The notes below the pieces were generated by a model, which did not search any database, was not told where the DNA came from, and saw only the letters and a list, made by a program, of their open reading frames with translations. A stretch of 60,405 bases of DNA from Micavibrio sp964400125. Lineage in GTDB: Bacteria; Pseudomonadota; Alphaproteobacteria; Micavibrionales; Micavibrionaceae. This document shows positions 26,115 to 31,959 of the stretch, piece after piece. The stretch is from the NCBI GenBank assembly GCA_964400125.1, contig CAYNSR010000015.1:1-60405 (forward strand). Reading direction: 5' to 3'. The stretch's first letter is position 1, and each line of letters opens with the position of its first letter. The position numbers were made by a program, and so were the translations under genes.

Positions 26115-26170
26115 TGGAAGCGTCAGCGCCTTTACCCTTGCGCGCGCGAGGGCAACGGCCCTTAGCCCTT

Positions 26171-26200
26171 AAAACAAAAACGCCCTGTCGAAGACAGGAC
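26171..26200 (-). terminator. Minus-strand rho-independent terminator
   Basis: CCTGTC and GACAGG with a GAA loop sit beside an A-rich run (AAAACAAAAA) which, read on the minus strand, becomes the U-tract. It would end transcripts from the parA/107-residue operon. Confidence 0.7.
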
Positions 26201-26263
26201 GCTTAAGACTGATCGGCAATGATGATGAGGCGCAGCAAAAGGCCACATGCCCCCGAGACATAA

Positions 26264-26279
26264 AGTTTCACGTGAAACA
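26264..26279. promoter_or_regulatory. parS-like site
   Basis: AGTTTCACGTGAAACA matches 15 of 16 bases of the bacterial chromosomal ParB-binding consensus TGTTTCACGTGAAACA, including the whole 14-bp palindromic core. It lies 0.6 kb beyond parA. Confidence 0.75.
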
Positions 26280-26298
26280 CTTTTTCTTGTGAATACAA

Positions 26299-26340
26299 TC
26301 ACTTAAGTGAATTGACAGCGACTCTGAAAAATTGTATTGC
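26299..26340 (+). promoter_or_regulatory. Strong promoter with operator palindrome
   Basis: A 12-bp perfect palindrome (TCACTTAAGTGA, 26299-26310) abuts TTGACA (26312-26317), then 17 bases and TATTGC (26335-26340). It would fire to the right into the hairpin-rich stretch 26341-26500, which holds no convincing protein gene. Confidence 0.5.
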
Positions 26341-26344
26341 CAGT

Positions 26345-26500
26345 GCTGTTCGGGTGATTTGCGCGCCGCGTGAAGGATCGTGACCCGTATGGGCCGAAAC
26401 CCGCTCTTTGCGGGGTTCGGTGGAGCTTAGGACGCGACTTACGCGGCCTTAGCGGAATAGAGCCTGACGGGATGGCAATCCCGGCACGCCCCCTGCCCGC
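26345..26500 (+). ncRNA. Candidate structured RNA
   Basis: Downstream of the promoter at 26312-26340 there are GC-rich hairpins. CCGAAACCCGC pairs with GCGGGGTTCGG (26394-26404 with 26410-26420, 10 of 11 pairs). CGGGAT pairs with ATCCCG around a GGCA loop (26468-26483), and CGCG/CGCG flank ACTTA near 26433-26446. No ribosome site or plausible protein is seen. I do not recognise the RNA family. Confidence 0.4.
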
Positions 26501-26502
26501 CT

Positions 26503-26826
26503 TTAGCGATTGCGGATTTTGCGCGGATCGATCAGATCTTCCTCATCAATCGGCAGACCGGCAGCCTTCAGAGCCTTCATGATGAAGATATTCTGCGGCT
26601 CCCGCGCCTGATGGGCATGATCGCCGAGAAGATCCCAGACATATTGCGGCATGGACACAGAGCTGTTCCTGCGCTTTTTATGAGCGGCAGGCTTCACAGC
26701 CGGAGAGATATTCGGCAGGGCCGTCGCAGGGCTTCCCCTGGAGAGCTTTTCCTCAAGGCTGCTGAACCGGTCAAAGCGGTCATCGGTTGCCTTCACCACG
26801 ATGTCATCAAGCTGTCTTTTCGCCAT
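26503..26826 (-). CDS. Partition-associated small DNA-binding-type protein
   Basis: The 107-residue protein follows parA in the same direction. It has a disordered basic N-terminal half (AVKPAAHKKRRNSSVSM) and a C-terminal ribbon-helix-helix-like region (SVSMPQYVWDLLGDHAHQ, NIFIMKALKAAGL). In ParA-type Ib or orphan systems a short protein here acts as the centromere-binding partner. There is no ParB-like gene elsewhere in the window. The start follows AAGGACTT. Confidence 0.6.
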   Translation of the reverse strand: MAKRQLDDIVVKATDDRFDRFSSLEEKLSRGSPATALPNISPAVKPAAHKKRRNSSVSMPQYVWDLLGDHAHQAREPQNIFIMKALKAAGLPIDEEDLIDPRKIRNR

Positions 26827-26850
26827 AGTTTTAAGTCCTTCTCTAAATCC

Positions 26851-26877
26851 TGCATAAGTTGCTATGTAGCAAAGTGC
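26851..26877. promoter_or_regulatory. Operator-like motif between parA and the 107-residue gene
   Basis: TGCATAAGTT, then GCTATGTAGCAAAGTGCC. Both parts recur in the parA upstream region (AAAGTGCC at 27693-27700 and TGCATAAGTT at 27721-27730), suggesting a shared binding site. Confidence 0.45.
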
Positions 26878-26888
26878 CTACCTGCCGA

Positions 26889-27578
26889 TCAAGCGGCTTC
26901 CTGCGCGTCCGCGCCCTGCCCTGCTGCGAGAATCTGGATGATTTCATCGGCAAGGGCTTCAATATCGCGCGCGGCCGCCCCGCCCGGCTCGTGGCTGACC
27001 GGCGTGATGCCGTTATAGCGGGCTTGCGGATAGGCTGTGCGGTCAAAGATCACGGAGCGGAACATCGGGAACTTCATTTTCTCAAGCTGCTCCAGCGTAT
27101 GGCGGAACACCATAGTCCCCTGCTTGGCGCGCGTCAGCAGCGTCCGGCTGGGGATATTGCGATTGGTCATTTCTATGGCTTCCTTGACTATGGAGCGCGT
27201 CTTGATGGCCTCCAGAAAATCATCTTCATTGGGCTGCGCCGGGATAATGACGAGATCGGCCACGCCTGCGGCTTTCAGCAAGGAAATCGAGGCAATCCCG
27301 GCCACGTCGATCAGAAGAATGTCGCATTCGGAGGCCAGCGCCTTCACGGTCTGGATGATTTTTTCATGTTGCAGCTCCTGGCGGAACTCGATGCCCTGAA
27401 AATGGCCCTTTTCCCGGCCTTTTTCAAACCAGCGGGTCAGGCTTTCATTGGGGTCGGTGTCGATCAGCCCCACGCGCAGGCCCTGCCGCGCCCAGCAATC
27501 CGCCAAAGAAATGGTGGTGGTGGTTTTCCCGGCTCCGCCTTTACGCGATGCGACTGTAATGATCTGAACCATTTTCAT
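26889..27578 (-). CDS. parA: ParA-family partition ATPase
   Basis: The 229-residue protein is a short Walker-type ParA without an N-terminal HTH. It has the deviant Walker A SRKGGAGKTTTTISLAD near residue 12, Walker A' IDTDPNESLTRW and Walker B CDILLIDVAGIAS, plus VIIPAQPNEDDFLEA. It segregates plasmid copies with a centromere-binding partner. The start could be either of two methionines two codons apart; the second has the better spacing from AAGGAG. The long upstream region contains direct and inverted repeats that probably serve as operator or centromere. Confidence 0.93.
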   Translation of the reverse strand: MKMVQIITVASRKGGAGKTTTTISLADCWARQGLRVGLIDTDPNESLTRWFEKGREKGHFQGIEFRQELQHEKIIQTVKALASECDILLIDVAGIASISLLKAAGVADLVIIPAQPNEDDFLEAIKTRSIVKEAIEMTNRNIPSRTLLTRAKQGTMVFRHTLEQLEKMKFPMFRSVIFDRTAYPQARYNGITPVSHEPGGAAARDIEALADEIIQILAAGQGADAQEAA

Positions 27579-27649
27579 GCTCCTTGCTGGAAAACAAACG
27601 GGGTGGTGTTTGAGGCGGCTTCATGCACAGAAAAGCAACATAGAGAACA

Positions 27650-27689
27650 AGCAACCTGACAAGGTAAAGGTATAGCAACCTAGCAACCT
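27650..27689. promoter_or_regulatory. Direct repeats upstream of parA
   Basis: AGCAACCT occurs three times (27650-27657, 27674-27681, 27682-27689), two of them in tandem. They lie in the parA promoter region, followed by AAAGTGCC and TGCATAAGTT shared with the site at 26851. Confidence 0.5.
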
Positions 27690-27772
27690 AGTAAAGTGCC
27701 TTTCTGCATACTTATGCACCTGCATAAGTTAACACCCATCAACACCAGACCCTGAGACACCACACATCACAG

Positions 27773-27781
27773 CTATCCTGC
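27773..27781 (+). other. Candidate oriT nic site (RP4-type)
   Basis: CTATCCTGC contains TATCCTGC, which fits the MOBP/RP4 nick consensus YATCCTG^Y. The relaxase of this plasmid is of the MOBP type. With nicking on the plus strand the DNA to the right (ArdC, DGR) would enter first. The flanking inverted repeat expected for a TraJ-like site is not evident. Confidence 0.4.
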
Positions 27782-27863
27782 ATATAAAGCAATGTAAGCA
27801 TGTATATAAATAATCATTGTGTTTCAATGACAAGGAAAAGCAGATTGCCCACACCAGCAGGAA

Positions 27864-27891
27864 ATCTGCTTATGTAGCAACATAAGCAGAT
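27864..27891. repeat. Perfect palindrome 1 of the par/oriT region
   Basis: ATCTGCTTATG and CATAAGCAGAT (11-bp arms) flank TAGCAA. It shares the TATGTAGC core with the palindrome at 27935-27968. Possible centromere or operator. Confidence 0.6.
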
Positions 27892-27934
27892 TGCAATCAT
27901 CCCCCGCGCCAGCTTGTCAAAAACCCGCTTCATT

Positions 27935-27968
27935 CCTGCCTATGTAGCTACTTTGCTACATAGGCAGG
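27935..27968. repeat. Perfect palindrome 2 of the par/oriT region
   Basis: CCTGCCTATGTAGC and GCTACATAGGCAGG (14-bp arms) flank a 6-bp spacer. It lies 22 bp beyond the stop of the gene at 27991-28458, and could act as a terminator-like structure, but no U-tract is present, so a protein-binding site is more likely. Confidence 0.6.
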
Positions 27969-27990
27969 ATTTAAAAATCAGGCGGGCACA

Positions 27991-28458
27991 TCAAGCCCGC
28001 CTTCGTTCTTCGCCGCGGCAGGCCCGGACGGTATAAAACTCTCCTGTCGGCGCGTCATGGTGCGAAAGCGTATAGGTCAGGATGCGGTGCTTGCGGTCGA
28101 AATGTCCGCGCAACGTCCATTCCGATGTTTTGGGGAAGGCTCTGGCGATAAAGCTGCCTGCATCCTGCGCCTCGATGATGGCTGTCCCTGAAAGGTGACG
28201 CCAGCCCATGTTTTCGCCTGTGACAAAGAATCGGCCTTTGGGGGATATGCGGTGCAGGATCCCGGTGAAGCTTTCCAGAAAATCCTCAAACTCGAATCCT
28301 AAAAATTCATGGTCAAGCGAAGCCATCTCAAAGGCTTCGCTTTCCGTTTCCGCAATACCGGATTCAAGAAAGTCCTGGGCGCGTGAATCAAGAAAGGCGC
28401 ATTCATCCCAAAGCAGGCTATAGGCTTGCGGGGCAGGGGCGTGGTGCAATGTGGTCAT
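27991..28458 (-). CDS. Hypothetical plasmid protein
   Basis: The 155-residue acidic protein starts at MTTLHHAPAPQ, chosen because AAGGAGACGACC lies just upstream. It has AQDFLESGIAETESEAFEMA (20 residues) and a strand-rich C-terminal half (FFVTGENMGWRHLSG, RILTYTLSHHDAP). I do not recognise the family. A near-perfect 17-bp inverted repeat covers its promoter, so expression is probably repressed in the established plasmid. Confidence 0.6.
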   Translation of the reverse strand: MTTLHHAPAPQAYSLLWDECAFLDSRAQDFLESGIAETESEAFEMASLDHEFLGFEFEDFLESFTGILHRISPKGRFFVTGENMGWRHLSGTAIIEAQDAGSFIARAFPKTSEWTLRGHFDRKHRILTYTLSHHDAPTGEFYTVRACRGEERRRA

Positions 28459-28483
28459 GGTCGTCTCCTTGTGAAAATGTTCA

Positions 28484-28525
28484 CATAGCAAGGTGGCAAC
28501 GTGCCTATGTTGCTACCTTGCTATG
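28484..28525. promoter_or_regulatory. Operator-like inverted repeat
   Basis: CATAGCAAGGTGGCAAC (28484-28500) and GTTGCTACCTTGCTATG (28509-28525) pair at 16 of 17 positions around an 8-bp spacer. The core resembles the motifs in the par region. Confidence 0.6.
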
Positions 28526-28537
28526 ATGTTGAAGGGA

Positions 28538-29431
28538 TCAGGCGGCCAGTGTTTCGGCCTGTTGCTGAGAAAACAGAAAATCGACGGCTTTCTGGGCTTG
28601 TGAGGCGGCGGCGAAAATAAAGCGTTTGTCGCTTTTAAGCGCATGGAGCCAGTTTTGGATGTAACGGGCATGATCCTCGCGGGGGGATGAGGTCACGCCT
28701 GTCGAGGCGCAGCACATGGCGGCGCCCAGTTCTGCCACTAGTTCCTCAAAGGCATAGTCCTTGCCGCCGAATTTTGCCGTGTTCAGGCGGTCAAGGCGGT
28801 GCTTTGCCCCTGTCCAGTGGGTCAGCTCGTGAAAAAGCGTGCTGTAATAATTTTCTGTGGCGGTGCTGGTTGTGGTGTCTTTGAACATGGAACGCGCGGG
28901 CATCATGATGTAGTCCTGCGCGGGAGCGTAATACGCCTGATCTCCGCCATGCCGAATATCGGCGGCACTTTCTTGCACAAGCCTGTCTGCGCTTCCGATA
29001 TTCTCGATCAGGGCAGGGGAGGGGGCTTCTGCAGTGGCTGCGGCGTCATACCCTTCCACCTGCGCGGCATTGAATACGGTAGAGTGGCGGGCAAAGATGC
29101 GCGTTTGCGGGTCCTCCTGTCCATCCTCGGCTTCGATTTCAAAGGTCTTGTAAAAAACAACAGGCGCGCCTTTTTCGCCGCGCTTCACTTGTGCGCCGAT
29201 TTCAGCCCATTGCTTGTATGTTGCCCATACAGGAAGCCTGTATTCATTTTTGATCTGATAAACCCAGAGTAGGGGGATGTTGATACCCTGATAGCAGTTG
29301 CCTGTTTTCGCGTTCTCCGGGATACGGTTGATCTGATGCCACGGCATTTCAAATGTACCGTTCAATCCGCTTTCAATCGCCGCAATGATGGTGTCCGTCA
29401 CGGTTTGATAGATGTCTGCGCGGTTATTCAT
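28538..29431 (-). CDS. ardC: ArdC-type antirestriction protein (ssDNA-binding + zincin metallopeptidase)
   Basis: The 297-residue protein has the N-terminal ArdC ssDNA-binding domain (MPWHQINRIPENAKTGNCYQ, 20 residues; then WATYKQWAEIGAQVKRGEKG) and a C-terminal zinc metallopeptidase with HELTH at 201-205 and the downstream glutamate in EELVAELGA. ArdC proteins protect incoming plasmid DNA from restriction and are typical leading-region genes. The start has AAAAGGAGCAAAGTC. Its promoter region contains the nested palindrome at 29522-29593. Confidence 0.92.
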   Translation of the reverse strand: MNNRADIYQTVTDTIIAAIESGLNGTFEMPWHQINRIPENAKTGNCYQGINIPLLWVYQIKNEYRLPVWATYKQWAEIGAQVKRGEKGAPVVFYKTFEIEAEDGQEDPQTRIFARHSTVFNAAQVEGYDAAATAEAPSPALIENIGSADRLVQESAADIRHGGDQAYYAPAQDYIMMPARSMFKDTTTSTATENYYSTLFHELTHWTGAKHRLDRLNTAKFGGKDYAFEELVAELGAAMCCASTGVTSSPREDHARYIQNWLHALKSDKRFIFAAASQAQKAVDFLFSQQQAETLAA

Positions 29432-29521
29432 GACTTTGCTCCTTTTAAAAATTGGGGTTGCGCTTCTTTTCCTAGAAGCGCCGCAAAGCGGCCTATAAAG
29501 CGGGGGGAGGTTGTCACGGCC

Positions 29522-29593
29522 TTGACAGCCGGAGGGGGATCACCCGGGATTTTTGCCCTCTTCGGCAAAAATTTTGGGGAGACCGGCTGTCAA
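29522..29593. promoter_or_regulatory. Nested palindrome upstream of ardC
   Basis: TTGACAGCCGG (29522-29532) and CCGGCTGTCAA (29583-29593) form a perfect 11-bp outer stem enclosing ATTTTTGCC/GGCAAAAAT (29549-29557 with 29564-29572). The layout resembles 26035-26114. A single-strand promoter (Frpo/ssi-like) active on transferred DNA is one explanation. The remaining gap to 29703 has a G/C-rich hairpin with an A-run near 29650-29680, but no gene. Confidence 0.5.
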
Positions 29594-29703
29594 CGCAACG
29601 CGCGAGCGCAAGCGAGGGCCTTGATAACCGGCCCGAAGGGGGCAAAAACAAAAACACCGCCCCGCCCTTCAAGGGGCGTCCGCATCCGGCCCATCAAACT
29701 CTT

Positions 29704-29740
29704 AAAGAAAACGGCCTGATCTTCCTTTGATCAGGCCGTT
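29704..29740 (-). terminator. Terminator of the DGR reverse transcriptase gene
   Basis: AACGGCCTGATC (29710-29721) and GATCAGGCCGTT (29729-29740) form a perfect 12-bp stem with a 7-base loop; on the minus strand it is followed by TTCTTT. It lies 30 bp after the stop of the reverse transcriptase gene. Confidence 0.9.
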
Positions 29741-29770
29741 GCAGAATGTTTTGGTTAGCGCGATACCTGA

Positions 29771-30892
29771 TTAGGCAGGCAGGATCTTGGTGCAGCCCTC
29801 ATCAGCTTTCAAAAAAAGATTTTCGACTCTCTGACATGTTGCCTTGCGGGCATTATAGCCATTCACCTGCCGGAGCATGCCCATATAACTGTTCAGGCTT
29901 TGAGAGAGTTTTTCCAGGGACTCTGGATCAATCGGGGAATTATTACGCTCCCATGCCCTGATTTTTCGCTTGCAGCCGGACAGACTGGTTTGCCGCAAGT
30001 AAGTCCGTCCGGGCTTTATGATGAAACCTGTAAAATCTATCCCAGTATCCGCGTGGTTGAGATGCTTCTTGTTGGGATGCAGCCGCAGGGCAAGGTTCGA
30101 TTGCAGAAAACCGTCCATTTCCTCATACCATTCGTTCAATACATCGGGATCTTCGTGGAACAGAACCATGTCATCAACATACCGCCCGTAATATTTTGCC
30201 TTCAGGCCATGCTTTACAAACTGATCCAGCTCGTTCAAATAAACATTGGCAAAGAACTGGCTGGTCAGGTTCCCGATGGGAAGTCCTTTGCCTTCCGGGG
30301 CATGAAGCAGGCTTTTATGGCGCGGCACGCGCGCAAACAGCCAGGGAGGGGAGCGCAGGGCCGCATCAGGGCGCGGATCGTGTAACGCAACTTGCCGGAT
30401 CAAGGCGCGAAGCCAGTCTTCGTGGACGTGGTGTTCGACGAGGCCCATCAGAATATTACGGTCAATGGTGTTAAAAAAATTAGCAACATCGCATTTCAGA
30501 AAATATGCAGGCTTTGTCCAATTCCGTGTGATTGAGCGGGCAAAGGACGACACACGGCGCATTCCATCATGTGTGCCGCGAGCCGGGATACAGGCATAGC
30601 TGTCCCGGATAAAACGCTTGTAAAAGCGGTCAAAAATTGCCCTGTAAATAACGTGATGCACAACCCGGTCACGAAAATCTGCGGCCCAGACTTCCCTGAT
30701 TTTCGGGTGTGTCACCACAAAGGCCGTGCTGCGCCCGATGCGGTAGGTTCCGCTTGCAAGGTCGCGGTACAAGGAAACCAGATTGCTTTCGAGGTCAGCC
30801 TCAAACCGTAACTGATTGATGGAATTGCGCTTGTTTCTGCGGCAATCGAAATAGGCATCAAATACCGCGTCTATAGTCAGGTCAGTGCTCAT
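29771..30892 (-). CDS. Diversity-generating retroelement reverse transcriptase
   Basis: The 373-residue protein (from MSTDLTIDAVFDAYFDC) shows the motifs of DGR reverse transcriptases in order: FRDRVVHHVIYRAIF, DSYACIPARGTHDGMRR, YFLKCDVANFFNTID with the first catalytic Asp near 135, GLPIGNLTSQFFANVYLN near 203-220, and the active site YYGRYVDDMVLF with YVDD at 238-241. LHPNKKH and GIDFTGFII follow. The SQ after GNLT separates DGR enzymes from group II intron enzymes, and no maturase or endonuclease domain follows. It copies the TR RNA with random changes at adenines. The frame is open further upstream through the whole TR. Confidence 0.97.
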   Translation of the reverse strand: MSTDLTIDAVFDAYFDCRRNKRNSINQLRFEADLESNLVSLYRDLASGTYRIGRSTAFVVTHPKIREVWAADFRDRVVHHVIYRAIFDRFYKRFIRDSYACIPARGTHDGMRRVSSFARSITRNWTKPAYFLKCDVANFFNTIDRNILMGLVEHHVHEDWLRALIRQVALHDPRPDAALRSPPWLFARVPRHKSLLHAPEGKGLPIGNLTSQFFANVYLNELDQFVKHGLKAKYYGRYVDDMVLFHEDPDVLNEWYEEMDGFLQSNLALRLHPNKKHLNHADTGIDFTGFIIKPGRTYLRQTSLSGCKRKIRAWERNNSPIDPESLEKLSQSLNSYMGMLRQVNGYNARKATCQRVENLFLKADEGCTKILPA

Positions 30893-30932
30893 ATATAAAT
30901 AGCCTTCAAGTGTCCGGAAAGGGGGACTCCAA

Positions 30933-31079
30933 CTCCGGGCAGGGCCACTGCGGACGACAGGCACCGGATTCGAATTGTTCCGGTTGTTGTTGTTCCAGTC
31001 CGCCTCGCCACCCCGGCGCACCCGCCCATTGTTATTGTTGTTGGGCGAGGCGAGCCAGAACCACGGGGCGGCACGGCCC
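30933..31079 (-). repeat. DGR template repeat (TR)
   Basis: This 147-bp sequence matches 31973-32119 except at 14 positions, at constant offset 1040. On the minus (sense) strand every mismatch is an adenine in TR: nine read T and five read G in VR. TR holds twelve AAC/AAT codons, five in a block, four in a block and three near the end, so mutation of the first two bases cannot create a stop codon. It lies directly upstream of the reverse transcriptase start with a 40-bp spacer, as in characterised DGRs. It is expected to be transcribed as a non-coding template RNA. Confidence 0.97.
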
Positions 31080-31246
31080 GCTGACGTTTCGATGACGGTC
31101 TTTTAATGCGGGCGGACGATATTCGACCGCCTGATCCCGGAACTTCTGAAGTCCCGGCTTTGATATCCAGCCCTCATGGATCAGGATACCGCCGTCATCC
31201 GAGCTGAATATGCTCACCGGGGCAGGCCCCATCATAAAAAAGTAAC

Positions 31247-31609
31247 CTATCCCCGTTCCGGCTTCCCCCTTCCCGAACTCTTAAGCCAGCCCTGCGCCTG
31301 TTTGGCGAGGCTGTCTGTCATTTCCGAAAGCGCCGCATAGTGGCGGCGCGTCAAAATTTTCATGTCATGGGCCAGACGCATCATAAGCTGTATCGCCTGC
31401 ACGCGCTCCACGATGGATTCAATGTGCTGCGCTTTATCAGTAGCACTGTTAGCGCGATAAATCAGAACGACCAGCTCGATCAATTCATCCTTGATCTTCT
31501 GGCCCAGCGTATATTTGTATTCACGGGGAAAATCCTTCGTCGCCATCATCGTGCGCAAAAGGACATCGTAGGTTTGTTTATAAATCGGCAAGTGCTGATA
31601 TTGTGCCAT
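31247..31609 (-). CDS. avd: DGR accessory variability determinant (Avd)
   Basis: The 120-residue all-helical protein starts MAQYQHLPIYKQTYDVLL, continues with FPREYKYTLGQKIKDELIEL and ends in a basic tail (KSSGRGKPERG). This is the four-helix-bundle (S23-like) Avd family found in DGRs; it forms a pentamer that binds the reverse transcriptase and the TR RNA in the Bordetella phage system. It lies between the target gene and TR, the usual place. The ribosome site is weak and the region just upstream is of doubtful sequence quality. Confidence 0.9.
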   Translation of the reverse strand: MAQYQHLPIYKQTYDVLLRTMMATKDFPREYKYTLGQKIKDELIELVVLIYRANSATDKAQHIESIVERVQAIQLMMRLAHDMKILTRRHYAALSEMTDSLAKQAQGWLKSSGRGKPERG

Positions 31610-31705
31610 GGTGCTACGCGCACCACGGATTATGAAAGACGGCGTAACCGCCGTCAGAAAAAAATTCGTATAAGCATGGGAATGGCGTGGGGCTATTGGC
31701 AGCTA

Positions 31706-31862
31706 CCGATTTACATTCTGTAAATCGGGGGGGGGGGGGGGGGGGGGGGGAAAAATTTTTTTTTGCGGTTTTTAATGGGAGCCAAAACAATAAGGCATTT
31801 TGACCCCCGGGCGACCGGGCTACCCCCCGGGCCCGCCCCCGGGCCGCGCCCCCCCCCCCCCA
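31706..31862. other. Low-complexity block, probable sequencing or assembly artefact
   Basis: A hairpin (CCGATTTACA/TGTAAATCGG, 31706-31728) runs into 24 Gs (31727-31750), then a 79-bp stretch (31751-31829) that is an ungapped, roughly 70%-identical copy of 31862-31940 with smoothed homopolymers, then a C-run (31849-31861). This looks like poly-G and phasing errors of two-colour short reads at hard-to-read hairpins. Real length and content between avd and the target gene are uncertain. Confidence 0.65.
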
Positions 31863-31925
31863 CAATTTTTTGATAGCCGTTTTTCATGCGAGCCTCATCA
31901 TTACGGACTTTGCAGCGCCGTGCGA

Positions 31926-31940
31926 CCGGGCTTCGCCCGG
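31926..31940. other. GC-rich hairpin downstream of the variable repeat
   Basis: CCGGGC and GCCCGG with a 3-base loop lie 32 bp past the 3' end of VR and 19 bp past the target stop codon. DGRs commonly have a short hairpin or cruciform at this place which marks the recipient site of mutagenic retrohoming. Confidence 0.6.
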
Positions 31941-31959
31941 ACAAGAAATAATTGAATGA

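Noticed and set aside
26370..26582. 70-codon plus-strand frame
   Set aside because: It begins with GTG without a ribosome site and runs through strong hairpins; a structured RNA fits better.
27935..27968. Rho-independent terminator after the gene at 27991
   Set aside because: The stem is strong but no U-tract follows on the minus strand, and its core matches other palindromes in the par region.
29771..30892. Group II intron or retron reverse transcriptase
   Set aside because: No maturase or HNH domain follows, the GNLTSQ motif is DGR-type, and a TR/VR pair with adenine-specific changes and an Avd gene are present.
31032..31235. 67-codon minus-strand frame upstream of and overlapping the TR
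   Set aside because: No ribosome site, runs out of frame through the TR and has no recognisable domain; more likely part of the template RNA leader.
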